Assembly: GCF_014898055.3 (NCBI RefSeq) | Contig: NW_023601543.1 | Span: 60,215,782-60,279,781 of the forward strand | Direction: 5' to 3' | Origin: Talpa occidentalis | Taxonomy: Eukaryota; Chordata; Mammalia; Eulipotyphla; Talpidae | DNA: 64,000 nucleotides | Shown here: positions 10,961 through 22,275 of the stretch, piece by piece | Layout of the letters: the number at the start of each line of letters is the position of its first letter | How positions within the stretch are numbered: position 1 is the stretch's first letter | Position numbers and translations under genes: made by a program | The notes under the pieces: generated by a model | Databases searched by the model: none | Seen by the model: the letters and a program-made list of their open reading frames with translations, nothing else | Told to the model about the DNA's origin: nothing

Positions 10961-12300
10961 AAAGTTGTTAGAGGTGTGGGTCATTAATTCCTGATAGGCA
11001 AAGCTGCTATGGTGACCAGAGAATGCCCTCAAGCCTAAGAAATGAAGGTGCTAAAAATAGAGTTGGGGTTAGTGTTCACTGAAGGGGAAAAAGAGTGAGG
11101 ACAAGTAAGGTGCACATGCTTGGGGTCCGTGGCCTTTTCCCATGCCGAGTGCTGGTAAACTTGTTATTTAGCACATTTAGATGGTGCTAATTTCCTGGCT
11201 CTGCAGGGGCTCAAATATCCCTTCTAGGCCCCCATATGAGAGTGGTAGGGAATCTAGGCATTATCTTGCTAAGGGGGAAGGCCACTGTATTGTACATAGA
11301 GGGACCAAGAGTGTTACTTTTCTTATCAGAGGAGTCTATCTTAGACTCTGAGTGCTCAGAACCCCAGGGATGTGCTCACCAGTTATAGGGAGATACAAAA
11401 GCAAAATATATGGAAGTTACTGGAGAAGATAGGGGTGTGACAGAGAATTCACTGCTTCGTCTATCAATAGATGCTGTGTTCCAGCTATTTATTCTGTATG
11501 TGGCATAACACTCTAAATGCTTTCCCAGGTTTCTTAGCAATTAACATATGTCATTAAAATTTTATCTATAATTACACTGTCCATTCTAAATTTTAACTTT
11601 GAGTTTTGCCTGATCTTTTCTTTGATGAACACAGGAGTAGTGAAATAAACATAGGGGTTTGTGAAATAAACAAGTCCTGTAGAGGATTTGATTCCAAATC
11701 ACGCAGAATATTCTATCAAGAGATTGAAACATTAAAATGAATTCCAAAAAGGTAGTGCTCCTTTACATTAAAGCTCAAGCTTAGAGATTGGTAAGCTGTT
11801 ACTGTTCAATTATTTGGCCAACGCTTCTATCTTAGTAACAGAAAATATGTTCTGAAAGGAACCAAAGAAGTAACAGGGCTCAACGACAGGGTGAAAATGA
11901 CAGGATACCTTTAACCATCAGAGCCACCTTTGTGACATAGGCGTACAGATGCTTTCAGAAGAAACAAACTGCCTCTACATTGGTTGGATTGTTTGAAAAA
12001 AAATCTGAGGATTCTAGTATTTTAATATATGTAGAGTTCCCTATGAATAGCACTGTATGACTTGTCCAAAATGAGAAGTTAAGGTATGCCACTTAACTGA
12101 TTTTCTTCCCAATAAAAATCCAAATTCGTAATCGTATGGAACATACTCCTCAAGTCAGACACTCTCGGGAACAAACACACTCTGGAACAAATGAAAATGA
12201 GGCATCTTGATGATTTCTTAAATTATTTCAGGACATATAAAGAACTATTCAGTAAGTCATTTCTGTAGGTAACTAAGTCAACTTTTGGTCTGAAAATTAC
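10961..12300. other. Intergenic, nothing recognised
   Basis: About 1.3 kb without coding or named repeat signal. Confidence 0.35.
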
Positions 12301-12471
12301 ATGAGGGTCACATGACCAGAAGTAGTTGAGACCCTAGGAGATTTAGGACCTATGAAAATGGTGTTTTTTATTTTTCCACTGTGTTTACCCCCATGTGTTT
12401 AATTTTATACTACAGGGGTCATATCTTACATATTGGCGTTCTGTTATAGCAGCCCAAATTGACTAAGATTT
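12301..12471 (+). mobile_element. Possible MLT1-type LTR 3' end
   Basis: Ends with GTTATAGCAGCCCAAATTGAC, close to the TTATGGCAGCCCTAGCAAAC 3' end typical of MLT1 LTRs. The upstream part is too worn to confirm. Confidence 0.35.
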
Positions 12472-12544
12472 ATTTACATATTTGTTCCTGTTTTGATAGA
12501 CATTTTTGTTAAGTTTGATTTCCATCTATGATAAATAATATCTA

Positions 12545-12790
12545 TCATAATTAAGAAATTTCTATGTTCCAGGCACTGTTCTAACCACTTCATATATAAA
12601 AACTAATGCAATCCTCACAGCAATACTTGCGAAGTGAATATCATTATTATTTCCATTATTGATGAGAACAATGAGGTGAGAGAGGTAAGTCACTTGGTCG
12701 AGATTGTCCAGATCATGAAACAGCCAGAGCATCTACGTTGTATCAAAGTAAACACCCATTCCCAACCCATTTGTCCCTTGTCCACCTCCA
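12545..12790 (-). mobile_element. MIR
   Basis: Reversed MIR with CCAGGCACTGTTCTAACCAC, then CAATCCTCACAGCAATAC, and a degenerate GATGAGAACAATGAGG core. The remainder of the block is divergent. Confidence 0.7.
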
Positions 12791-13424
12791 TCATTAGACT
12801 AGAAAATCCCAATTCTGTCATTCCCAGTATTCTTTGCAGGTAGAGAGGCCAATGAGACATAAGTAAAAGTCTGCTTGTTTCTTTTAGCAAATACTTTGCA
12901 TTTCTTATAGTCTTGAATATGAAAGATATGACTTCAGATGTTACAGCTATTTCACCATCTTGTAAGCAAAAGGAAACAGCCAAGAGAACCGCAGAGATGC
13001 CAGATCTGACATTGTTATGTCTGCAAGCTAATCCCAGGAGCTGTTTGCTTTTAGATTCCATATATTGTGAGTAAAATGAAGTCGAATTTATTTAAATCAC
13101 TGCTGGCCTGCTTTTCTGTAACTTGCAGCCTAAAGCTTTCCTAAATGACAGAGTAGTGAAATGGGGCTGGGTCAGGCAGTCTGACCCAGAGCCCAAGTTC
13201 TTAATCTCTTTACTACTATTTTGCAGCGTTGTGTATCTAAACCCACTGGGACTATCTTTTCATACCACTTCTGCTGTTTTATGAGGAAGAAAAGCTGACA
13301 GGCTTATCTGTCAGATTGTTGCTTATGTCCCAAATCACACAGTACAGAAAAAGGATGAGTGAGATGCAGTTCAGCAGCAGTGTACATGAGGATGACTGAA
13401 GTAATTTATTTATTATTTTGTTTT

Positions 13425-14390
13425 GATGAACTTCAATTTTTTTCTGGATTTATTGGGATGTAATTGACATTTAACATTATGTAAGTCTAAAGAGTACCAC
13501 ATGATGATTTGATGCACATATATATTGTGCAATGGGTACCGCAATACATGTCAGCTAACACCTCCATCATCTCACATAATTACAATTTTTTAATGGTGAT
13601 CACACTTAACATCTACTCTTTTACTAATTTTAGACAATAATATAATATAGTTGACTATTGTCACCACTCCGTGCATGAGATTCCTAGAATTTATTCATCT
13701 TATGCCTGGAAGTGTTAGAGTTCTTGTCTGACTTTATTGATATGATAAAGGGTATTTAGAAAGAAACCAAATCAAAGAATCACATTTATTGTGGATCACA
13801 CACTAGAAAAGGGGTAGCAACTGCCCTGGGCCACACTCCTGAGAGCTTCGATGGCCCTGGTTTTATGGGGTTGATAACTAGAATGTGGTAATGGGGAAGC
13901 AGGGTATTGGCTAGCCAGGGTGTTATGATTTTCAAAACAAGCAAGGACCAGGTTCACTCAATAACAAGAAATTAGGTAACAAACAAAAATAAGGTTAATT
14001 TAATAACAGGAAGATAAGGTAACAAACAAAGACCAAGTTCTGGAGGCCAGGCGACAGAAGTTTGTATCCTTTGGCCAATATCTGCCCATCTTCCTCATCG
14101 CTCCAGGCCCCAGCAAACACCTTTCCACTCTTTCTCAGTTTGGCTCTTTAAGATTCCATGTAGAGTGAGCACATACAGTATTTGTCTTTCTGTCTGATTT
14201 ATCTCGCTTAGCATAATGCACTAAAGATCCATTCATGTTTTCCCTAAAGACAGGACTTTTTTATAAGACTGAATAACATCCTATTTTATATGTATAATCA
14301 CATTTTCATTATCCATTTTCCACTGATGGACACTGGGTTTTTTTGTATCTTGGCTGTTGTGAATAATGCTGCAGTGACTGTTGCAGCTAT
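13425..14390 (-). mobile_element. Old L1, interrupted by an LTR
   Basis: Minus-strand L1 3' half. 13425-13712 has the ATTGACATTTAACATTATGTAAG region. 14057-14390 continues with GTTTGTATCCTTTGGCCAATATCTGCCC and the TTTCCACTGATGGACACTGGG motif. The two halves join cleanly if 13713-14056 is removed. Confidence 0.8.
13713..14056 (-). mobile_element. Solo LTR (344 bp) inserted in L1
   Basis: Begins TGTTAGAG and ends GCGACA, with a perfect 4-bp target duplication GAAG (13709-13712 and 14057-14060) inside an L1. On the minus strand it has the polyadenylation signal AATAAA in a CCACAATAAATGTG context, followed by CTAACA. A 4-bp duplication suits a class I (gamma-like) ERV. No internal region is present, so it is a solo LTR. 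Confidence 0.8.
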
Positions 14391-14611
14391 CTCTTCGAGA
14401 TAGTGATTTAGTTTCTGATTGAAGCAATTTAGTATAGAGTACATTCCCTGAGGTCAGCTGTGGAATGCTGAAAATGCTCACCTGACCTGAGATGTGTTTA
14501 GAAAATTGCGATGTCTCCCATGGAAGTGTGGTGTTTGGTCGTGACAACACAAATTTTGTAATATTTTGATGACAGTATGCCGAGTGAAAGAAGCCGGACA
14601 CAAAAGAATAC

Positions 14612-15010
14612 TGTCTTAGTGCATGTTCTCTGAGAAGCAGACACCAAGGCATGATTAAATGCACTAGGATTTTATTAGGAGCAATATCTGTGAGAGAAAT
14701 GGGGAAGGAGCTGGGAAACCTAGGCAAGCAGAGGGGCCCTCTGCGATCCCCTGCGATCCCCTGCCACCCTGCACCACGGGTGCAGATGAGTGGAGGCACC
14801 TAGACTGTTCTGAAATCTCTGGAATGTTCAGCAAGACCAGCAGGATGTCCTGAAAACCAAGTCAGCTATTAGAGGAGTCCTGTTTCTCACAGGAAAGGGA
14901 TAGCCTTAACTCCGCCCCTCTCTCAGCTGCTGGCAGGTGTGGGAGGTGTGGCATCTGTGCAAATGCTGCAGCCACTTAGAGCCAGGTAGCTTCGGGACCT
15001 TGGTCATTGA
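14612..15010 (-). mobile_element. LTR-like repeat inside L1
   Basis: Begins near TGTCTTAGTGCATGTTCTC. It carries TTTTATTAGGAG (reverse of an AATAAA-type signal) and separates L1-like flanks: GAGTGAAAGAAGCCGGACAC on the left, TACACAGATTTGTATATGTC on the right. A short tandem duplication GCGATCCCCT occurs twice near 14740-14760. The family is not identified and the right boundary is approximate. Confidence 0.5.
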
Positions 15011-15214
15011 TGCTCCCTGGAGTTGGACATCTTTGAAGAGCGTTGGTTCTCCTGGCCGCTGTAAGTACATAATGCACGACCACATTTATATGTAGTTCTG
15101 CTGATCCAACAGGCACAACTAATCCGTGCTTGAAGAAAAGCAGAGCAGTAGCTTTTGCTACTGGTGGAGCTGGGGGCAGGGACTAATTGGGAAAGGGCAT
15201 GAAGAAACTGTTTT

Positions 15215-15345
15215 GTGTTTGGGTAGGGATTGGGGTTACACAGATTTGTATATGTCAAAACTCAGTAATGTATGCTAAAGATTTTGTGCATATAATTGTA
15301 TGGAAATTATATATCCAACCAAAAAAAATCTGCAAATAATATTTT
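15215..15345 (+). mobile_element. L1 3' tail
   Basis: TGTCAAAACTCAGTAATGTATG and TTGTATGGAAATTATATATCC match the 3' tail common to L1M elements on the plus strand. It probably belongs to the same L1 as 14395-14611. Confidence 0.6.
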
Positions 15346-15346
15346 A

Positions 15347-15545
15347 TTTTTTTAAAGATTTATCTATTCATGCATACAAGAACTGGGGTACTGGCGAGAG
15401 GTGTGGGGGGGAATGAGAGGGTTCGCCAGAGACAGAGCGGGGAGCAGAACAGGCAGATCTACTGAAACACACTGCTGAGGGGGGAGCAGCAGGTGTGACA
15501 GGAGAGGTCTGCCACACAATGTGGGCAGCTCCCTGGTATGGCTAT

Positions 15546-15546
<1 letters not shown>
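15347..15546 (-). mobile_element. tRNA-derived SINE, 5'-truncated
   Basis: Minus-strand copy with normal tail and body. It stops near CTCCCTGGTATGGCTATGC instead of running through the B box and head. It abuts a long A run on the high-coordinate side. Confidence 0.88.

Positions 15547-15578
<32 letters not shown>
15547..15578 (+). repeat. Poly(A) run, about 32 nt
   Basis: Uninterrupted A run between the truncated SINE and the L1 at 15579. It may be the tail of a third element or an expanded A-stretch of the L1. Confidence 0.95.
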
Positions 15579-15580
<2 letters not shown>

Positions 15581-16262
15581 AAACAAAATAACAAGTGTTG
15601 GTAAGGATGTGGAAGAATTGCAACTCTTTTCGTTATTGGAGTTATGGGACTGTAAAATGATGCAGCTGCCCTAGAAAACAGTATGGCAGTTCCTAAAAAT
15701 AAATACTGATCATATGAGCCAGCAGTTCCATTTCTTGGTATTTACCCAAAATAACTGAAAGCAGGATCTTGAAGAGATATGAGTACATCCATGTTCATAG
15801 CACCATTATTCACAATAACCAAGAGGTGGGAGCAACCCAAATGTCCATGGATAGATGAATGAATAAAAAAAATATGGTCTAGCCATAATATGGAACATTA
15901 CTCAGTCTTTTAAAGGAAGGAAGTCCTGTGCATGCTACAACATGGATGAAGCTTGAGATAGTATGCTAAGTGAAGGACATCAATCCCCAAAAGACAAGTA
16001 CTGTGTGATTCCACTTGAGTGAAGTATTTAGAGTAGTCAAGTTAGCTGAAACAAACAGAAGGGTGGTTGTCAGGGATAGGGGGACAAGGAAGAAATGGGA
16101 GTTATTTAATGGATATGGGGTTTCAGTTTTGCAAAGTGAAAAAGTTCTGGAGAATGGTCACACGATAATGTGAATGTACTTGTAGTTCAACTGAGCTGTG
16201 CACTTAGAAGTTGTCAAGACGGTAGATTTCATGTTGTGCATACTTTACCACCATTGACCATT
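15579..16262 (+). mobile_element. L1M 3' end
   Basis: Plus-strand old L1 end of ORF2 plus 3' UTR: ACAAGTGTTGGTAAGGATGTGG, CAGCAGTTCCATTTCTTGG, GGTATTTACCCAAAATAAC, CAATAACCAAGAGGTGGG, then UTR motifs about GGTGGTTGTCAGGGATAGGG. The reading frame is broken. Confidence 0.8.
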
Positions 16263-17250
16263 TTAACAAAAGATGGAGCAATAGTTTGATAAAGGAGTGG
16301 ATAAATAGATAAAGTAAGTATAGCTAAATGTTGATAGTAGACTCTGGATCGTGGGTATATGTATGTCCACTGTAAAGTTCTTTCCATCTTACTATATTTG
16401 AACTTTTTAGTTAAAAATTTTAGGGAAAAAATTAACATTTAGACAAATTGAACCCTATTTAGAGAGAAAAGGGCCTGATTAGGGAGGTGAAATAAAACTA
16501 TGATATGAAGAAGAGCTGAAAGGGCTATAGGTCTTTAGTGTGAGAGAAGGTTTGAAGCCTTGTGTATTTCCTCCACAATGTGAAGTGCGTTTTGCTTGTT
16601 TACTTTTTTAACTTTCCCCAAAACATTACCATGCATGTTAATGAGTTCTCAGGGACGTGGTCTGGAGTATGTGGCTGGGAGGAGGGTGAGGCAGGCGGAG
16701 CCCTAGCGCCAGCTCTGCTAAGGTTTTGAAATATGATTTTGACTGGAGACCTGGAGAGGAAACAGAAAACCTCCTTGGTTTCCTCCTGCTCTGTGGACCA
16801 TCGGCTGACCTGCTCTTTTGAAACTTGAGGTGTTCACAATAAATGATGTTGACTTGGGGGGTGGGTGGGAAAGAGTTGCTTCTTTAAGAATATGCGATCT
16901 GCAAATATTAAAGGAACATTTTCTATCACAGGGATTGTGGCTAATACATCTCTCTCCAGTGGGAAGTGAATTAACTCTGAGCATCAACCTCCTAATTAGA
17001 AGAGCCAAAGCAATGGCCCTTAGGAGAGGAAGGTTTAGAACAAAATCATCCAGGGAACCACACACATCACTTCTCCCCTCTCCCTATTCTCCAGAGTCTG
17101 ATGGGGATGAACATGGCAGGATGGCCCAGGGGGAGTGTACGCAGGTGGCTTTGAAAAGTTTCCCAGGGAACACAGAGATGCTCTCTCCCACCCAATAGGA
17201 AATTGCCAGGAAAAAGAAAGACCCGTGAAAGTTTGAAATACATCCTATTT
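16263..17250. other. Intergenic, nothing recognised
   Basis: Contains a 126-codon open frame (16818-17198, plus) and a 115-codon frame on the other strand. Neither shows a family resemblance or splice context, and I do not call them genes. Confidence 0.4.
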
Positions 17251-17254
17251 TTTT

Positions 17255-17490
17255 TATCAAGTTATAGTTGACACATTAGTTTTAGGTATAAAACATGATG
17301 ATTCCATATTTGTATAAATTGCAAAATGATCACCACAATAAGTCTGGTTAACATCTATCATGAATGAAAACTAAGATCTACTCTTTAGCGACTTTGAAAT
17401 ATGTAATATGGTAGTATTAACTATTGTCACCATGGAGTACATCAAATCCCTTCATTATTTTATAAATAGATATTTGTACCTTGAAACACA
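17255..17490 (-). mobile_element. L1M 3' UTR fragment
   Basis: Minus-strand L1: GTTATAGTTGACACATTAG, ATGATTCCATATTTGTATAAATTGC, and the CTATTGTCACCATGGAGTACATC motif. Confidence 0.65.
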
Positions 17491-17494
17491 TACT

Positions 17495-17990
17495 ATTGAT
17501 TCTATTATAGAAATTTATTATGAAGAAATACTTGTCTACTCTTTCAAAGATATATGCACAAGGATGGGAATCATAGAACTTTGTAATAGCAGTGATAGTA
17601 GCAGTAATAATGATAATAGTAATAACCAATAGTAAACTTAAAGTCCATCAGTAGGGGAATGGTTAAATGTATGGTTTAGTCATATTATGAAATTCTCTAC
17701 CTTGATTAGAAAGATCAAAGTAGCTCTTCATTTACTAACATGGAGTAATCTTGAAGGTATATATTAGGATGGAAAAGCAAATGTGTGTGATGTGCTATTT
17801 TTGTAATAGAAAAAAAACGAGAAAACTACCAAGTCATGTGCTTACATGGTTAAGTGTAGTAAAAAGTTATGGAAGAGATACATAAAGTCTTAACAGGGGT
17901 TACTTATAAAAATGGGAGACTAGGTAGACTTTTCAATTACTAAATGTATAATACTGTGACACTTGACTTTTTTTACAACTCGACTTTATT
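17495..17990 (+). mobile_element. Old L1 3' UTR-like fragment
   Basis: Plus-strand sequence with GTCCATCAGTAGGGGAATGG and ATGGAAAAGCAAATGTGTG. This resembles the 3' region of old L1M/HAL1-type elements. The match is weak. Confidence 0.4.
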
Positions 17991-18519
17991 TTTTACTTTT
18001 TTTTGCCCAGTGAAAAAATTCATTAAAAGAAGTTGCCCAAATAAATGACCTTTGCCTCTCATGGTCCTCAACTCCTCTCCATGGTAGCCGCTCTAATTGT
18101 CTTCATCATCACCAACTCCCCTCATTCACACCCATGCCTGCACTGCCACCACAAACAGCAGCTAACACATAAGCAAAGGAAAGTGGACAAAAGTGGAAGA
18201 AGTTTTACAGGGGGAAGGAGAGAGGGAAGTGATACAAAGCACCTATCATGTGACAGACCACCGTCTGCTAGACAATGTGTATGTGTTACCCAAGGTGACC
18301 CTGACAGGTAGCACCTCACAGACGCTGTCCAAACCAATCATAGTCTGCCCTGAATACAGCTTAACATGTGGCTTTGAATTGGGAACAAGTAATTTTTTCC
18401 TTAGGTCAGGCCCTCCTAATTCCCCATTGGGATCTGCCAATATCTTCCTAATTGGTACTCAGTGTACTGTCTCAATCCCCTTTAGTTTGCCCCAAGAGAG
18501 ATTTTTTTTTCTAATATAA

Positions 18520-19335
18520 GCCTCATCATATCTCTTTCTTCCTTAAAATTTTCAAGGACTAAACATTGCTCACAAGAAAAAAAATCAACATTCACAAGCA
18601 GTTTCCGAGTCCCTTCATGATCTGGCCTCTGATAAACTTTCTAGTCTGTCTTCTGCCACTTGTCCCATCCTTTGGCAAGCTAGTTTTACTAAGCTACTGG
18701 CAATTCCTTGAACATACCATTTGTTCTCATTCTTTCAGTCATTGTATATGCAGAATATTGGTTTTCTGAAGAATTCCTACTTAACTTCCAAGACTGACTT
18801 TTTATAGTTGAAGATTTTTCTGACCCCCCTGAACTCCATCCCCTGTACTTACACGAGGCTTGTACACCTGATCTTTTATAGGTATTTGTATTTTTTAACC
18901 TTTGACTTTCCTATTAGGCTTTTTTCATAATAAATTATAATCTTTATTTAGATCAGCCTCTACAGTAATATGTAAGTCCTTCAGGTGTATTTCTCATTTG
19001 ATCTAACAGCTGAGTATGAGTATTAGTATTATCTTTTATTAACTTTTTTATTTTCTTACATCATTCTCCATTTTTGTACAATATTTCATTTCTACCCTCA
19101 AGTGTAGTCCCCATAAATCTCCCACCACATCACCCGTGAACCATCACCATAGTCCCTTGTGCTCTTCCTTCCCCTGCTGTATGCCTCAGATCTATAGTTT
19201 GCCTGCAAGTTTATTAGACTTTTAATTCATTGAGGAGAGTGACCTTCCTCAGACTTTTAATTTGTTGAGTATAATGACCTTTGTTTTCTTTATTATTTGT
19301 ATATCTAACACCTAGAAGACATATTTACCACATTA
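18520..19335 (+). mobile_element. L2, interrupted
   Basis: Plus-strand L2. It has CCTTCATGATCTGGCCTCTG, then the TGCCACTTGTCCC stretch, CCTTGAACATACCATTTG, CTTCCAAGACTGAC, and a GAAGATTTTTCTGACCCCCC motif typical of the end of L2 ORF2. An L1 3' UTR at 19025-19200 interrupts the final part. Confidence 0.75.
19025..19200 (-). mobile_element. L1 3' UTR fragment inserted in L2
   Basis: Minus strand of the same L1 3' UTR family seen at 56900. Shared blocks are TTTTTGTACAATATTTCATTTC, CTCAAGTGTAGTCCCC, and CACCCGTGAACCATCACCATAGTCCC. Short and 5'-truncated. Confidence 0.75.
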
Positions 19336-20160
19336 AGTAGATGGTTATTCCCTGAACAAATAAAAATACTAGTAAGTTCTCTGGGGATAAGGATTTGAAT
19401 AACAGAAAATTCAGGAGAGTCATTACTTGGAATAATTTCCTAGAAGTAAAAATTAAAGGTAATTGTTCTGTTAGATTTGGACATCCAGTGATGCCGAAGA
19501 ATTTTCAGGAAGCAAGAGTCTTATTTGAATAAGAATGTCATTAGCACTGATTGCCTGCCTGGGAAGTGTTGCCTTGCTTTATATAGGATTGTGTTACATA
19601 TATGCCAACCTCACAGCAAAGAGAGAAGTAAAAGTCAGACCCATAAACAAAGTCAGCACTGAAATTCTGATCACTGTGCCACACACAGCAGATGAGATGT
19701 AGGCTTCAAAGAAAAAGATGTGACTGAAGCAAAGAAGAAATGTTCCTCAGTTGTTTTTTTGTTCTCTCTGTGGCTATCTGCACATAGAAAACTGATATTA
19801 AGAGCAGGTTAAGCAAATTTGAATAGCCTAGGAGGGATTTTAAAATAGAACATTGATAGTAGGCCACATTTTCTTGAAATTACTCATCTGAGCAAGGACT
19901 TTGAAATGTGTTAGCCATAAAGGAAAGACTCCAGACAAACATTTGCAACTCAAAATGTTTAGGGTGTCTCAGGTGCAATGACTATTTTAAACACACACAC
20001 ATGCATGCACACACACCCTCAAAACCAAATTTGTGTGGATTGAATTCAACTAATAGGCCTCTAGAGGCTTCAGGTCTGAAGAGATTGGCATAATGAGATA
20101 ACCTATCAAGAAAGAAATAAGTACTCATGGGAAAAATATTATCTTAGTGCAGAAAAGCAT
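19336..20160. other. Intergenic, nothing recognised
   Basis: No coding signal. A short AC-rich block with GCACACACACAC occurs near 20000. Confidence 0.35.
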
Positions 20161-20669
20161 TGATGAATCTGCCTAAATACTTATCTTTAGAAAGGCTTAT
20201 TTATAAGGTTGGCCCTTGGCTGGAGTCTGGGAACTTGGATCAGGGGAGAGTTCCCACCATTTCCAGTACTGATAAGAGTGGCCCTCCACGCCTAAATTGG
20301 CTGTACAAGAGAAACGTGGCTTGTGCTGAACACCGGCTTTCCTTCTGGGAGTCTGAAATTTGGGTGTGTGCCAAGCAAGGGGTGAGCCCAATAAAAACCT
20401 TGGGTGCTGAATAGCTAATGAATTTCCATGGTTGGCGCCATTTCACACACATTGTCACAACCCATTTGTGACTCTGCTGGGAAAGGACTCTTGAGATATG
20501 GCAACTGGTCCTCCTCTGGACTTTGCCTGGCTATCTTTTCCCTGTTCTGGTTGTGTGTTGCCTCCTTTCACTGAGGTAAATCTTAGCCATGAGAGCTTTA
20601 TACTGAGTCCTGTGAGCCTTCCCTTAGTGAACTATTGAACCTAGGGTGGTCTTGGGGATCCCTGACACA
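20161..20669 (+). mobile_element. ERV LTR, probably class I
   Basis: Plus-strand LTR of about 509 bp, from TGATGAATCTGCC to GATCCCTGACACA. Landmarks are TTTATAAGGTTGGCCCTTGG, CCCAATAAAAACCTTGGGTG, GTAAATCTTAGCCATGAGAG, and GGTGGTCTTGGGGATCCCTGA near the end. I recall this arrangement from mammalian class I LTRs but cannot name the subfamily. No clean target duplication and no internal region. Confidence 0.65.
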
Positions 20670-20969
20670 CCCTAAAACACCGGATGTAGGTGTTTTTGGG
20701 ACCTTACTTGAAAATTCTTAGTGCCTTCAGATCCTCCCTTTTTCACTGCATTGAAATTTTTCCAAAGCAGAACCTGCTTTAAAAAAAACAAAACTCATAT
20801 CATAAAATACAGTTAGAAGTTGAAGTTCTCCCCCTGCCCCAGAAGTCAGCAAGTTCTGTCTAAAATTATACAGAATTTTGAATATTGTTAACTGACTTAA
20901 TGAAAAAGTCTGTAGGTATCTGTAGCCCTTTGGGAATATTCTGTTTTGATGTCAAGACATCTGACTCAC

Positions 20970-21250
20970 TTTCTAAAAAGATTTCCCTTTCTTTCTCTTT
21001 TCTACCTGGCAAATCTGTAATAAGCCTTCAAGGTTCAGTTCAAATGTCATCCCCTAAATGCAGCCTTATAAACTCCCCAGGCTAAGTGGGTTCTTCTTCT
21101 GTCAGTTTTCACATTGTATTACATGCCCACGGCTTCCATAGACTAATCATCTTACTTTAACATCATTCATCTCTCTCCTCCCTCCTGAACTTTGAGGTTC
21201 AGGACTTAGTCTAATGATCTATCAATTCCCAGATCATAGCTAAGTGTGAT
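20970..21250 (+). mobile_element. L2 3' fragment
   Basis: Plus strand, with the L2 run CCTTCAAGGTTCAGTTCAAATGTCATCC, AAATGCAGCCTTATAAACTCCCC, and TTTGAGGTTCAGGACTTAG near the end. Confidence 0.65.
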
Positions 21251-22125
21251 TAAAAAAAAGTCGGTACTGTAGATTAGGGTGGTGGACTATGGGTACTTTG
21301 GTGATAGGTGCTTTAACTGCACCCGAGGAGGAGATTCTATACTCCCCAAGCACAAGCAATAATAAAAACAAATGGTATTTCAATAAAAAATAAAACAAAA
21401 AGCAGGTACCCTGAAAGAATTTGTCATATGATATTAATCACTAGGCATCCATTTGATTCAGTGCTGAAGTGAAATAAATCCATTTTGGGGAAACCTTAAA
21501 AATTGTGGTATTCTGAGACATAATTGGGTGACAGTATTGTTTTGAAATTTTTCTGAAATGTGTAAAGCACTATATTACCTTATTACTTTTTGTCATCATC
21601 ATTGAGAGTTTGTATTATTGTTATAAAATGTACAAGTCTTGACATTTGGAAATGTGATACTGAGGATCACTGTTCTAGCTCTTGCTATGGAATCAGATAG
21701 TATGCTATTGCACAGTATTTAATTTTTTTAGAAACTGACCAAATACGATCACAGAGGAAGCAGCCTTTAAAAGGCTAACAGTTGTACCGCTGAAAAGCAA
21801 ATCAGATAGCAATAACCAATATTGACCAGTGGTGTTAGCCCCTTAAAAATCAGCAAAGACCTTCTACTGAACAAATACAGTGGCCATTTCTCTTTAAACT
21901 CTTCTGCAGTGCCTGAAGCTATTGTCTTCCTGTTTCTTGAGAGTCTTCCTTTCTTCTTTTCTAGAACACTACAGCCTGTTATCCACCTTCCAGTTCTGCC
22001 CCTTCTCCACTTCCTCTCCTTCTACTTACCCCCAAACACACACCCACTTCTTAAGAGTGCTCATTCACTCCTATTCTATCCATGGTCCTCTTTCTGCTCC
22101 TTCCATTGGAAATAACTGAGCATGT
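21251..22125. other. Intergenic, nothing recognised
   Basis: No coding signal and no nameable repeat. Pyrimidine-rich from 21940 to 22080. Confidence 0.35.
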
Positions 22126-22127
22126 AA

Positions 22128-22275
22128 CTTAACCCTTAAGCTGTTATATAGCTGTTATTATCCCCATTTAAAAAAATAAGGAAACTGAGACACAGAGCAG
22201 TTAACTAAGTAGTCCAAGATCACTCAGATAACCTTGCTCAAGGGTCCGCAGTCTTAACTGTTCCATCATTCTGTC
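22128..22275 (-). mobile_element. MIR
   Basis: Reversed MIR core: TTATTATCCCCATTTAAAAAA, GGAAACTGAGACACAGAGCAG, and CCAAGATCACTCAGATAACC. Confidence 0.8.

Noticed and set aside
14281..14799. 172-codon minus frame
   Set aside because: It spans the junction of an L1 and an LTR-like repeat and has no continuous family resemblance.
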